DNA of 64,000 nt from the NCBI GenBank assembly GCA_021018995.1, contig CM037590.1, forward strand, positions 43,836,287 to 43,900,286. The letters are read 5' to 3'. Numbering within the stretch: position 1 is the stretch's first letter; every line of letters begins with the position of its first letter. The translations under genes were made by a program, and so were the position numbers. A model generated the notes under the pieces. It made no database searches. It had not been told where the DNA came from and saw nothing but the letters and a program-made list of their open reading frames with translations. Below are positions 11,069 to 23,770 of this stretch, piece after piece. Source of the DNA: Chloranthus sessilifolius (Eukaryota; Streptophyta; Magnoliopsida; Chloranthales; Chloranthaceae).

Positions 11069-11779
11069 ATATTTTTTTACTCCTTTCAAATGAGATGCTA
11101 TGATATGAAAATTGTAATGATTTGGAGTCTAAGAGTAAAACTACTGACTATTTATAGAGATTACATTCTATGTACATGAAACATTTTGAAACACTTTACC
11201 TTCTAGGGCATTAAAATTTTGAAGCCACATACATTGTATGTAGTACTTAATGTATTAACTTTTATGTATGGACATTAATGTATGTACATTACTGTTAACT
11301 TTTGAGCTTCTATGTATGCACATATTAACTTTTGACCACATCCATTGTTTTTTGATTTATAAGTCATACATGTATCTTGGTTAAAAAAATAGTACATTTA
11401 CAAGTACTAAAAACATAAACCTCTTTTTAAATTAATAAATATTCATTTATCGATAAATAAATAACCACTCTTAAATAATAATTTTTCTTAATCCCAAGAG
11501 TATTATTTTATAGGGGTGTTTTACTGAAGTTAGGAAAGGGAGGGAGGATTGCTGAATGAAAAGGAGTTTGATCCACTTGAAAAGATCATGGCCTATTCAA
11601 ATGTTTAATCAATTATTTATTTCTTCATTTCCAATCTCTTTATTGTTATTTTTTAAGTAATATGTGTTTTATCTTTTATTATCACATTACGATCAAGCAG
11701 GATCGTAGTATTGCGCTTCTTCTTAATAATTTCAATTTCTAAAAATTGTAATGTTTAAAAATACTAAATGTTTGGATGC

Positions 11780-11783
<4 letters not shown>
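11069..11783. other. AT-rich flank of the pogo-like element
   Basis: The stretch 11,220-11,350 repeats the words TATGTATG, ATGTACATTA and TTAACTTTTGA several times, giving a loose tandem structure. No open frame or RNA gene is evident. The 5' end of the pogo-like element presumably lies here, but I cannot fix its TIR. Confidence 0.4.
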
Positions 11784-11822
<39 letters not shown>

Positions 11823-11824
11823 AA
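11784..11824. repeat. (TAA)n-(TTA)n palindromic microsatellite
   Basis: A run of TAA triplets switches in the middle to TTA/ATT triplets, giving a perfect AT-only inverted repeat that could extrude as a hairpin. Confidence 0.9.
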
Positions 11825-14209
11825 GTGGTTTTATTAGGAGTCTTCATATACATACTAATGGTTAGTAGTAAACGAGCGACCTGCAGGCACAATGCTTGTA
11901 TTGCAGAAAAATGCCATGTCTGAGTTGAAGGGGACTAAGCGCGCCCTTTGGGTTGAATCGGTATTGGCCATATCCGGCACCGTTACATGGCAGGCCCATA
12001 CATTCTAGTATTCTTAGCCAAATTGCTTTGTGCCAGGTGGTACATACTGGTAGAGGCAGGTGTCCGTAATTTGATTTTGGAAACCATTGTTGAAAGTGAG
12101 TTAATGGTCTTTGAACCTTTCGTGAACTTATTCTAAAGTATATTGAATAGGATAATAATACCCATTGGGTTGTAGCACAAATGCATGCTAATGTAGTAAT
12201 GAAAAAAAATGAAGTTACAGAAAGAAAAATCAAGAGAACTTGCTCTCTGAAATATGGCCTTCATAATGATGCTTGTTGATCTTGGAACTGAACAATCTGG
12301 TACAGGTGATTCTCATTGCCACCTTTTCGGGAATGAAATTTTTATCAGCCTGTGTTTAGTTCGGGCACGGGAATGGGATTGGCAGTCATGCACGTCATAT
12401 TGACATGATCGCAATGCAAGGTGATTGGGTGTTCTGGAAAAGTATCTGCAGCTAATAATAAGTATAGCCAAGTAATCTATGCTATAGTTAAGTCTTGGAC
12501 CTATACATTTACTTCCACAATAGCTTGAGAAACGATTGGTTAGTCAGTGCATGCCCCTTTTTTCCCATGTATGTAAGCTGGGATTGAATACAGAGAGCCA
12601 GAAAATGTTTGAGTATGCTGCAAGAGAAGTATGGCTGCAAATATTTGAGCCAATAAGGATTCCAAAATGCGTGAATCCCTCCATGTACCATATTGTAGAC
12701 CCACAAACTCGCCTCATGGTCACAAGACCATAGCTAGTTTGGTGCACTACGGTGATGAAAGCCAACTAAAAATAAAAAATGTTGGAGTCATTGCCCAAAT
12801 TTAGGGGTATGTTTCAGGGACGCAACATTGAGAAAACAACAACAAAAGAAAAATGATTGACTTTAAGTGGTCCGCTTTACCTAGAGATCCGGGTAAGTAC
12901 TCCAGCTACGAACCAGGAAAGGCTTGCAGGCACCTGGTCTGCCCGACAAAAGTCAGTCTCTAGTTTGGCCACTCTTCCTTGCCTTGAACAATGATCAAGT
13001 GTAAAGCAAAAATGAGAAGACGAATTAGGTTTGACATCTAGAGCCAAATGTGCTTGCCAACCCAATTAGACACTATGTAGAGTGCTCTACCGGGGTATGG
13101 AAAAATGTGACTATGTTAACGTGTGAGTTGTAATAGAAATGGGATGTTGCTTCACTTTTAATGATGATGGTGGCTGTGGAGTCGAACTGCATGTGCCGGA
13201 TTGATCCGGGGCCAACGAAGATGACTCGAGGCTTTGGATCTAAGCTCCATCCTCATTGTCGCCATCCAGCGATGTGTAAAAAGAACAAAAAGCAAATGAT
13301 AAGCTATTGACTTAAGTGTAGAATAAAAATGAAAATGAAATCAAAGAAAAAGTTAGAGATAGGAGAGATGTTTGAGATGGCCGATGACTTCGACTTCATC
13401 ACTTGAAGGCCTTGACCCAAGTGTTCTAAGTTTCAAAGGCTAGTTGCCCTTAATGAAACGTAGGGGCACTTGAAGCCTTAGTATAAGTCTTCTTCTTCTT
13501 CTTCTCCCAAGTTTCAAAGGATACTTTAATGGAGGAGGGATGTAACGAGCTTGAATTTGACTAAATGCTCTAAGCTTAATAGTGGTGGATTAGAGAATCC
13601 TCCACAAGCTTAGAGTACCTAGGGTTCCAGCTCAAGCTCCACCAAAGGTCCTCTAATGGTGTGGAGAAAGAGGGCTTTAATAAAGGAGATGATGGGTTGG
13701 ATGGATGCTAAGTGAAAGAGTAGGTGAGATGAAGGGTTAAGATGGGTGTTGGATGGGCTAGAAATTGCCTGCGTATCAGGCCTGGCCACCTGATTTGCGT
13801 TCTGAAACCAATCAGCCCAAGTGGGGACCAAAAAACCAGGCTGTCAGCGCTTCAGACTGAGTGTTCAGTGGGCGCGAGAATACAATGCATTTTAATGGAA
13901 TGATAGTAGCAGCAATTGGTTGTTGGTACTATGAGCAATTTGAGGCACATAAGTGGGAGCAAGGTTCCAAAGTGAGAGTGGCAACCTAAATGGATGATTC
14001 CTTCTAGTGAGTTCTTATCAGTCATGTATATATCTTTATCTAAGCATCCGTGACGGTGTCTTGTTGTAAGTTTAGTGACAATTTAAATCTTTTTTGTGGA
14101 GGCAAGCAACTCCAGGATTTGACTGAACTTGGTATTGTTTCAAAGAGATCAGTGAGTGATCATTGAGAGGATTACTCTTGTACGGTGGAAGTTCGGGGTG
14201 TTGACAGTG
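11825..14209. other. Region upstream of ERLIN, no coding exon recognised
   Basis: About 2.4 kb without recognisable protein homology in six frames. It may contain the ERLIN promoter and untranslated leader. A short CTT repeat lies near 13,490. From 14,156 an open frame runs into the first ERLIN exon and reads [13 protein letters not shown], which could be part of the N-terminal membrane segment, but no ATG precedes it in frame. Confidence 0.4.
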
Positions 14210-17200
14210 ATGTCCACGGTGGTAAATATTATCCTGTTTGAATGCTTAAAGGAATTGCAGCTAACTTTCGTATTGATTTATGTTCCCACAATAGTAATTT
14301 CCTGGCATTTAAACTATGAGCATAAATATAATTTTAACAAATTGCTTTTTTTCTCCTTTATATCTTAATTAATATGTTTAGAATGTCATGCTGTTCCATA
14401 CCTGAATCCAAGAATTTACACTTTTCAATGGTAAATTTTGCAGATATTGATCCAGTCATCATTGGCAGCTACAGGCGGCTGGTTTGCCATTTTACATCAA
14501 GTTCCTGAAGGGCATGTTGGTGTGTATTGGAGGGGGGGTGCCCTTCTGGAAACAACTACTAATCCTGGTATGCATATGGTGTTTTATTAGACATTCTTTA
14601 GCAAGAATAGGACCTAAATATTGCTTGAGGTTATCTGGATTTTATAGGTTTTCATGTGAAGATGCCTTTGATAACCCACTTTGAGCCCATTCAAGTGACT
14701 CTTCAAAAGGATGAGGTTAATACTACTACCTTTTATTTTGTTCTTTTTCTTTGTGATTAGGGATGAGGATTTAATCCTGAGAGTCCTTTTCAAGGCTTAC
14801 AAGTACGTAGACAAACATCTTGCTAATGTAGTGACCTTCTATAGTACTTTGGACTTTGGAATTTGGACTTGTATTGCGATGCTCAGTTAGGATTAACTGT
14901 GTTTCAGGGTCTTGGTGAACTCGTTTGGATAGTCATGTTTCCGGTATTTTTATGTGTTTCTGTTTAGACCAGTAACAAAAGTTCTGTAGTTGATAGTAAG
15001 TACAAATTAATTATTCAATAAGAAAAGTACAACCTGATTAATAATTTCGGTTTTGATAGACATACTATTTCAGAATATTTTGATATCCTTATTTAACAAA
15101 TACATTTTCATTTTTTCTTCTGTACAGGTTAGGGATATTCCATGTGGTACAAAAGGTGGTGTTATGATTAGCTTTGAAAAGATAGAGGTACCTAACACAG
15201 CGTGGATAGTTTGTTCTTTATTTGATATTACAAGTTGTGCAAGTGTCACGTTTACCCTAGTTTGGTTATTGTAACGCGCTGAAGATTATGTTTTTAATAA
15301 GTTTTATATTTTTATAATCAGAAATTTTCATACAGGTTGTTAATCGTCTTCATAAGGAGTACGTGTATGAGACACTGCGTAATTATGGTGTAAAATATGA
15401 CAAGGCATGGATATATGACAAGATTCATCACAAGATAAATCAGTTCTGCAGTTCTCATACATTGCAACAAGTTTATATTGACATGTTTGATCAGGAAAGT
15501 AGTTCAACTATATTGCATATTTTGTCTTCTGATCAGAAACCACTAGAATTGATTCAAGTAAATTTTGTTAAAGCATCAGTCATTCACCAAAATAATCAAA
15601 TGAAAATGTAACAGATTGATGAAATACTGAAAGAAGCTATACAAAGTGATTGTACACGCTACGTTCCTGGTATTGAAATTATAAATGTGCGTATCACAAA
15701 GCCAACTATCCCCGCTACCATAAAACGCAATTTTGAGCTGATGGAAGAGGAACGCACTAAGGTATATGTTTCTCATTTACTTAATAATAATTTTGCGAAT
15801 ATGCACTTCTTTCGCCTTGGTTCAGTTATCAACTTCGTATACCCGTGTGATTATAGAATCCATAATATGATTATGTATATTGCATGTTGTACCCGTGAAT
15901 GCAATAACTTTGACTTGCGATAACCAGTTAGATACCTTTATAGTCTAGAGAGGGATATCCTTAGTTTTACATTTCAGGTAATCGGAATGAACATTTTTTA
16001 AGACAATGGAAATCCTCTCCTGGTGTACCTCTTTTTCAATTTTAAACAAGGTTCAAAATATTAGTATCGGAGGTAGTATCGGCCTGCCTTCAGATTGATA
16101 CAGTATTGGTATCTATTGAATACACCCAATATTCTGAGCTACATTTACTCCTCCCAAGAAATATGTCAGCCTCTTTTCTCCTTCTTTACAAAACCTAACC
16201 CTAAACCTTCAATCATCTTAACCTGTATTACTTTTCACTAATCGCTTCTTAATCCTAACCTTCCCAGCTATTTCTTTTCTCTCCATACTTGGCCTTTATG
16301 GTATTAATTAACCCAAACTTTACATTCCATTAGTCTTACGTTTTAGTGTTATTTTTTTATCAAAGAATATTTTAGTTTTGTGTTTAGTGCGGTTTTTATG
16401 TTGTGGGTTGGGTTCTACATTGAAAAGTGATAGAAACTTGTACATATCTAGTCTGTAAAATGAAGGAACTTTACCACTTAACTTGGCACCTTAGTTAGTC
16501 AAGATGTAGCATTTCGTTCCTTGGGAGCTTCAATCTTTCAGAATGTCCTAGCTTTCTCGTAATATGAAAATATTTGTTACTTTCATCTAATTTGAATGTT
16601 CAGTTTTTTGTTTATTTTCCATGCAGTTAATATTCTGTTTTATCCTTCCAAACTGTTTTAGGGTCCAACAAATATTCAACTTCTACATTTAGACTTTTGA
16701 ATTCGAATTAGTTTGAAGATACCATTTATCGACCATCCAACCTACCCATCGACACAATCTGCCCAACTGACAGACATGTTGGATGTACAATAGACAAAAA
16801 TTACACCAATTTTATGAAATTAATTATCCAGTCAGTATATTATTATTATTATTATTTATTATCATATTTTATTAATTGTTATTTCCCTTTCTATATATTT
16901 AAGAACCTACATATAAACCAAGAGGAATGCTTTATGGGTGCAATTGGTTGGCATGAAATACATAAATCTGGGAGGGACAAGAGATGCAGAAGAGAAGAAT
17001 GCCATTTGGATCCTATTGGTGAAGGGTGGTTTGTGGGTTAAGCAGCAATTTGACTTGAGCATCAAATTTAAGGTGGGAAATGGGAACGGGGATAAAGTGA
17101 CCTTTTGGGAAGACCAATGATGGGGGGAAATATGTTTCTCTAAGATATTCGAACATCTTTATAACATCCCTTCATCAAAGATGGTGCTTGTTGAGGAAAT

Positions 17201-20200
17201 AATGAACTGAAATGGACAGTGGAATATGCAGCTGTGGGGAACCTCAACGAATATGAGATTGAAATGATTGCTGAATTGCTGTGTATTCGTGTGAATTTCA
17301 TTGACAGGCTATGGTGCTGGTCGGAAAATATGGTCTAAGGAAACGAAGGGACTTTTCTTGGTCAAGTCCTTTTACGAGTTCTTATGTAGAAGGAAGTGGA
17401 TCGATCTCCATTGGACAAAAATATTTGTTCAATCTATATTGAGCGGACAGCTCATTGCAGACAATGAGCTACCCTGACCTTGGGCTGTGTTGTGAGCTAG
17501 ACCTTGAGATTGCACATACTTTAATGAGCAAGGATATCCATTCACATCTCAAGACTTAGCTCATCACATGGCTCAAGGCAGACAGCTTATTGTCTGGTTA
17601 GCTCATCCACATTCACTCTTCGTCATATGGACAAATTACTGGTGATAAATAACTTGACAAGGAGGGATCTGAAAATGGCTAATAGGTGTGTTACATGTAA
17701 AGCAAATGAAGAATCTATGGAGCATCCATTTTTCACTGCTCAGGGACCTAACAGATCTGGGAGTACTTACTGTTTCAGATTGTTTGGAGTTCAATGGTGT
17801 TTACCTCAGACTTGCACAATGGGCTAATGGTCTTTTAGTTTTCAATGGGATTCAAATACATTTGAGATGTCCATTGAGCATGTGGCTGGAGAGAAAGAAT
17901 CTTCAATGATTATTGCCGCTCAATGGATAGTCTGAAAATCAAAATTAGGGGCCATCTTATCGGCTGGATAATGGTGTCTGCACTGTATTTTGGCATTCAG
18001 CACTTAGTTTCTGCACATGAAAGGACTATTTGTGTATTTATGTCTGCTTTATATTTTTGTTTAGGGTTGTTTCGGGCCTGCTATAAGCACCTTGCTTTGT
18101 AATGGCCTCATTGTTTCTCTTTTTTGACCGAATCTGTTCTAATCTATATGCATCTTTACAGATTTAAAAAATGTAAATATAATTCATGTAGTTATATCTC
18201 TTTTGTGGGTGATGCTAATTAGGTCTTAATTTCTCTTTCGTAGGTCTTGATCGCCATAGAGAAGCAAAAGGTAGCAGAAAAAGAGGCCGAGACACAAAAG
18301 AAGATGGCTCTGACTGAAGCAGAGAAAAATGCTCAGGTTAGCAGAATCCTCATGGAACAGAAATTGATGGAGAAGGACAGTGCTAAGAGACAGCAACAGA
18401 TTGAAAACGAAATGTACATGGCGCGAGAGAAAAGCCAGGCTGATGCAAATTTTTACAGGTAAACTCTTTCTCCATTATCTCTTTTGGAGTCCCAAACAAT
18501 TTACAAATTACATATATGAATATGTGTTTTTCTAAATGAGTCAGTGGTGGGTCCATGGCCCCGAGAATCACCAACCTTAATGCTAAGGTCATCTTTGCAT
18601 TGTACGCATGACACATATCCTTAAATTCAAATTGTCCAGGTTGAGGTTCATAGTGTCGATGGAACTCACCCAAAACACTTTTTTTGGGGGGATAATTAGT
18701 GACTTAGGCTGTGTTTGGCATTGGTCTTTGGAAGAGTACTGCTGCTCTTTGTTGTTGCAAATGAATATGGGGAGATAGAGAATGATTGGAGGAAGAAAAA
18801 AGGGGAGGCTGCTCTTTGAAACATGAACAACATCCCTCTTTAAAAGAGCATGAAAAGTCATGCTCTTTTAAAGAGGGCTGTTTTTCCTATTTCAAAGAAC
18901 ACTCTCCCCTTTTTTCTTCTTCCAATCCTTCTTTCTCTCCCCACATTTCTTTGCAGCAACAAAGAGCAGCTGCTGCTCTTTTCTACTCTCCCAAAGAGCA
19001 GTGCCAAACACAGCCTTATTAACTCAGAAAAAAAGAGATACAATGCAGCATTAGCTGAGACATTGCCTTTGCTGAAGAAAGAGTACAAACCAACTAGCCA
19101 CAATGATATGTGCAGAAAAACAGTAGTAAATGAAGCCTTAGCTGGAAAATGCCCCCAACTAAGATAAAAAACCCAACCTAGCCAAAATGACTGTTGGAAT
19201 TTGAGGGAAGTTTGAAATAGCGACACAGGACTGTGCTATTTTACCAATTTAAAATGATCATAAGTTGAGATCTGAAGATCGAAACAATATGATTCCAAAA
19301 TGAAGGTCTAAATATGTCCCATAATATAAAATTAGGAAACAGAATGGAAAACATGGATAGTACTACCGAAATGCAAAATTTCTGCTTGTTGGACTGTTGC
19401 ATTTTTTTCAGGACAGTAAGTTGGACTTAGAATTTTAACTTTTATTTTCAAAAAGAAATAAATACATCTCCAATGGATATGAATTTAGAAGGTCGCTAGA
19501 TGAAATATTAATAACAGGAAAATTTGAGAAATTTTTTTTAGGACTAAAGCACTTGCGAAATCAAACTCAACAGGCAAATAAAAATCTGCACTTACAGATT
19601 TGAATAGAGAACCAAACTCAAAACTATGAAAAAGTTTGCAGAACTGAACAAAAACTTGATGAGAGAAGCATCCCAGATGGAAGGGAAGAGCTACACTCAC
19701 GGAGCTGATTCAATTTGAATTTGTAAGTTTTACCATATTTTCTTCGCCTATTAAGAAAGAGACTATAACAGAAATTTGTGCCAAAGGCAGAAAGGCTTTT
19801 GAGCAACTACAAGTGCTCTCTTCGTAGTAAAAGCTCTTCTAACTATCAGTTACTTCATCCAGCTTACATGTTAGATATTTATAAACTTTCTCGAGTCTCC
19901 ACATTCTTCACGTTCTCCAAGCTGGTCATCTCTGATTTAATCATATAGAATACACATGAAGATTTTCAAGAGAGTTTATAAATAACCTCTTAACCATAAT
20001 TCTTGAATTTCCCAGAGGTTGCATGATTCTAACGTCATAAATTTGCATGTGCATGACAACAAAGGATTATGTACAGGAAACTTAGTGACTTGAGAGAATT
20101 CTATGAAGATTTGGACAAAAATATTGCACAGCTTACCTATCAAAAAAAAGAAACGATATTGTACAACTCATACTATGTATAAACATGTAAGATGAACCGT

Positions 20201-22930
20201 TCATATTCGTTTATATATTGAGTAAGCTCAATCTTGTCCTATTGATCAACTGGGGGCTCCCTTAGTTCTGATGAGACCAATCTTTTAACATATACAAACC
20301 ATTTTACTAATCTAAGTGTCCCTTGGATACTAGAATTTGCACATTTTTAAGCGCCAGGATTTGATTGATAAAGATGGGATACATTAGAAGAAATAATAAT
20401 AATGGTTGATGATTAAATAAGAAAGAAGTAGAAGGATGTGAAGTAGAGGAAAGAGGAAGAATAAATGTGGAGAGGAAAAAGATTAGGTCTTTCTCCTTTT
20501 ACCACTTCTGTATTTGTGTGTTAAATTACAAGTATGACCCAAAAAGCACAACTTAAAAATTGTTGTAAAAAGATGCCATTTTTTGACAAACTAGTAGTTT
20601 CACAAGTCACAAATTTCCCCCCAAGTTGGACCATATATATCGACCATGCCCAGCTTGTCATAAAGTTTTTGAAGACGAGATCCCAGTTAACGTCAGAATC
20701 TGGTAATGTCCAGGTGACCATTTTAAGAGTACAGGATACCATGATCTTGACAAGACTTAAGATACAAAAGGATATGATACACCTCATCAACATGAAGCAT
20801 CTGAGGGGAAACTAACTAACGACACTCACAACTTGAATGATATGCAGTCTCAGTTGTTTAGGTAGGTCAATTTCCCACGTAATTGTTGATGCCTGCCTGG
20901 ATAAAAAAGGTGGTTCCTCTTAGCAGCATGAAGTGGGTTGACGAGGCTCCATTGGAGAGAATGCAGGGCGAGTGCCTAGTATCCCAGTCTCACTCAGAAG
21001 ATCGTAACAATACGTTTTCTGAGAAATGAAAATGCCTTAAGTAGAGCGAGCAATCTCTGCCCAAATGTGCGACTCATAGTCTTCTTTACTTGAGTAGAGA
21101 AGAAAGAATCATCCCCTCTGATGATACTATCATCCACGTACACTAGGAGAATGGTGTGACCCTTCTTTGGAGAGTGCACAAACATAGTGTGATCAGACTG
21201 GCAACATTTGAAACTGATATCCTGAACAGCTTTGGTAAAGGGTTTGGGCATCCCAACTCAGTCATTGGGTTTACTACTATGGACAATGTAGGCATCATTC
21301 AACGGACATCAAATAATTTTAAGAAGTAAGCCGCCCCCATACCTTTTCTGCTATGGACAATGTAGAAGCAAATATAGTCTACATCTTCTTCACTGCTAAG
21401 GCTCATAGAATACTCTGATACTTCAAATGGTTCACAGTTAAAAGTGCTTGTCAAGGGCTGCTTTCCACTTAAAATACCCTACTCTTGCAGGGCAATGGCC
21501 TTCCAAATCCGCCACCATGGAAATACTGGTGTGTCCTCCATTGTCAGTATCTTATAGCAGTCTTCATTATGGCTAGAATGTACACTGCAAATAAAGCCCC
21601 AAATAATTCAACAAAAGCGTTTAATTTATAAAATACCCAAAGCACTTTTTAGGAATCAACTGCATACTCGTCTATATACTTTTTAAGTTTTAACCATAGT
21701 GACGAAGTACGAATACATGTTTAATATGACGAGAAAAATTGTGAAAAAAGGAAAAAAAATGGAAAAGTCGGGAAAAATGAAAATAGTAAAATATTAAAAA
21801 AGTATTGAAAATTATTAAAAACTGTGTTAAAAGTTAATTTTTAACCCATTTTTTTAGCATAATATTAATAATACACTATTGAATATTAATATCAACTATT
21901 AAGTGAGATTGTGATAAATTAACATCCATGATCCATCATCAATAGACAATATACATGCTAAGGCAGTAAGACAAACATTAAAAAGCAATAACTATCAATC
22001 TATGATAGATAGTTAAGAATTAATAACCATAAAAAAATTTGGGCATAAGGGACTCCATAGTCATAATCCATATGCATAAAGTCATGGGACACATACCAAA
22101 TTATAAATTATAAATCATACATTCAAAGTTTAATTGTTTTTAAAATAAAATAAAAGGGTGTTATGTTTTTAAGTTTAAACTATGTATAATATATATTTTT
22201 ATGCTTAACAATTTTTAAGTATTTAAAATATGGGATAAATACGTTTAAAACGTAAAAAACTTGTTTTTTTTTTAAATACGTTTAATACAGGTTTCATACA
22301 TTGTAACAAAAATATGTGTATTAAATGCATATTTTAAAAAAATGGAGTTCTTTACTGATAAAAAATGGAGTTTTTTGTCACCTTAACCATCCATTTGCAG
22401 GCCCTTGATCAGATGGTTGAGATTGTCCAAACAGTTTGATTTATGAGCTGAGTCCGATGCATGATGGCCCGCTCATTGGTCAGTTTGGATTGACGATCAT
22501 ATGTGTCATCCATAACTCAAGCACCTAATACCAACTTCTTTTTCATTTTACTGCCAATTTTCTATCAGGCCCCATGCAAAATATATTAAAAAGGGCGTTT
22601 GTACACCGATGAAAATATGCTCAATGTTCAAAAATTCAATGCACCAAAAAAGGAGGGTATCACCCTATATTTGACCAGTGATTTGAACGGCGCAAAAGGC
22701 TTACAAATATTGTTCTTTTTAAATCACGTGGCTGACTCCAAAATAGGTGTTGTTTTAGAGGTCTCGTGATACGTGGGTAGCGCTCTAGCGCTACCACTGT
22801 GGGTACCAATATAGAAAATGATCTCCTCACTTGAGTCCCATGACTCGAGCTCCTCTTGGCTGCTTGTCACATCAGCCAACTCTAAACGTATACTGATGTG
22901 AATGGTAGCTCGATTCATGGGCTTATGTCC

Positions 22931-22968
<38 letters not shown>

Positions 22969-23301
22969 GAGAGAGATTAATGTCAGGTGATTCCCTTTTT
23001 TAGGGTGGTGAAAGAAGCAGAAGCTAACAAATTGAAACTTACCCCCGAGTTTCTCGAGCTCAGATTTATCGAAGCCATTGCAAATAACTCAAAGATCTTC
23101 TTTGGAGACAGGGTATTTCTAACTGACCCATAAACTTCCCTTTTATTTTTATCTTTTTTTTTTTTTTTCTCTTTGTTCTTTTTATGCTATGGTTATCTCC
23201 TGAAACTTGAAAACGATCGTATGCAGGTACCAAACATGATCTTCGATCAGAGACTCCTTGGTAACTTTCTAAATGATGTTTTAAGAACGGTAAACACATA
23301 A
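14210..23301 (+). CDS. ERLIN: Erlin-like SPFH/band-7 protein (nine exons)
   Basis: Erlins are prohibitin-family proteins of the ER membrane that form large rings and, in animals, recruit ubiquitin ligases for ER-associated degradation; the plant role is less clear. Exons (inferred by homology): 14210-14221, 14444-14567, 14648-14715, 15128-15187, 15336-15494, 15615-15761, 18244-18458, 23004-23112, 23227-23301. All phases agree and give about 322 residues, close to the usual 340-355. The N-terminal 20 residues form the membrane anchor. The SPFH domain follows: [72 protein letters not shown] and [13 protein letters not shown] charged coiled coil comes next ([20 protein letters not shown]), then [20 protein letters not shown] and the C-terminal [14 protein letters not shown]. 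The start at 14,210 and the extreme C terminus (a GTAAAC donor word lies just before the stop) are the least certain parts. The intron after 15,494 begins GA, not GT. The two longest introns (2.5 and 4.5 kb) are filled with transposon relics. Confidence 0.85.
15495..15614 (+). other. ERLIN intron with non-canonical GA...AG ends
   Basis: Homology fixes the exon edges: the upstream exon ends with the codons for MFDQ and the next begins with those for IDEILKEA, as in other erlins. The base sequence at the donor is CAG then GAAAGT, where CAG then GTAAGT would be ideal. The acceptor ATGTAACAG is normal. The nearest in-frame GT donor (15,558, GTAAAT) would leave a 57-base intron and add 21 residues in a conserved place, so it is a poor alternative. 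Retention would read in frame into a TAA. Confidence 0.65.
16940..17770 (+). mobile_element. L1-type LINE 3' fragment in an ERLIN intron
   Basis: Degenerate plant LINE sequence downstream of the reverse transcriptase. It shows [17 protein letters not shown] early, then a weak middle, then a zf-RVT-like segment [20 protein letters not shown] ending near HPFF. Frame changes and stops are frequent. It lies in sense orientation within the intron between the sixth and seventh ERLIN exons. A short foldback sequence separates its two recognisable halves. Confidence 0.7.
17439..17612. repeat. Imperfect foldback sequence within the LINE fragment
   Basis: The left half (CAATGAGCTACCCTGAC, then GTGAGCTAGACCTTGAGAT) matches the reverse complement of the right half (GATGAGCTAACCAGACAAT, then ATGAGCTAAGTCTTGAGAT). 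It is probably an old MITE inserted in the LINE. Ends and target duplication are not clear. Confidence 0.4.
18707..19015. mobile_element. Tourist-like (PIF/Harbinger) MITE in an ERLIN intron
   Basis: This 309-bp near-palindrome has termini GGCTGTGTTTGGCA at both ends (inverted) and a TTA duplication at 18704-18706 and 19016-19018. The whole element folds on itself around the perfect central hairpin CTTTAAAAGAGCATGA / TCATGCTCTTTTAAAG. The TTA target and TIR type fit Tourist elements mobilised by PIF/Harbinger transposases. It lies in the 4.5-kb intron. Confidence 0.85.
19019..20985. other. Intronic sequence, nothing specific recognised
   Basis: AT-rich DNA inside the long ERLIN intron. Short open frames on both strands show no recognisable motif. 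No RNA gene or clear transposon terminus is seen. Confidence 0.5.
20990..21560 (-). mobile_element. Ty1/copia reverse-transcriptase fragment in an ERLIN intron
   Basis: On the minus strand the catalytic core of a copia reverse transcriptase is visible: [20 protein letters not shown], then [12 protein letters not shown]. Upstream sequence is weakly related to the preceding part of the enzyme. No LTR is seen. It is an isolated, broken fossil, antisense to ERLIN. Confidence 0.75.
21561..22933. other. AT-rich intronic sequence
   Basis: Part of the long ERLIN intron, with very AT-rich stretches at about 21,700-22,360. An antisense open frame of about 69 codons just upstream of the GA repeat resembles nothing I know. 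Confidence 0.45.
22934..22976. repeat. (GA)n microsatellite before an ERLIN exon
   Basis: A GAGAGA run of about 40 bases lies only about 30 bases upstream of the acceptor of the eighth ERLIN exon, leaving a short pyrimidine tract (TTCCCTTTTTTAG). Confidence 0.9.
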
Positions 23302-23675
23302 TCTAGTTTTCCCTTGATTCAGTTTCAGGTACCTATTTGGAAAAGGCAGAAGAAAGTAAAAACAAATTATATTGGCAAAAATGTGTCCCTCAGCTTCTTT
23401 ACACAAAAAGGGAGAAGGAAAATTTGTTTGATTTCTTTGATTATTTTGTTCATTACTGAATGACACTGTTTTTGTTGTTGTTGTACCTGTGTGTCTATTT
23501 TACGCTTACTTCATGAACTTTTGTAAGACAAAATGTGGATCCTGTGTTGAGTCTAATATGAGCAAATTGTGGCTGGTGTAGTTCTTGCTATTCAATTGCT
23601 ACTAACCCAATAAGTGTACCATTTGAATGATCCTTCTTGTCTGACTTGATCGATACATATTCCAATCAAAAAGTT

Positions 23676-23770
23676 TTTTTTTTTAGTTATAGGTAAACAG
23701 GGATTGAACCTGATGGTGCTCAGCACAAAGAGAGTTCACCACCTGCTCCGGTGCTTGCTGCTGACATTTC
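23676..23770 (-). mobile_element. Possible tRNA-derived SINE
   Basis: The minus strand reads GGAGCAGGTGGTGAACTC, then GGTTCAATCCC (one mismatch to the pol III B box GGTTCGANTCC), then an A-rich end (plus-strand poly-T near 23,680). Spacing and tail fit a tRNA-derived SINE, but the A box is weak and I recognise no family. Confidence 0.35.

Noticed and set aside
18786-19226. Overlapping frames of 78-122 codons on both strands
   Set aside because: They lie within or at the edge of the Tourist MITE and read its inverted repeat.
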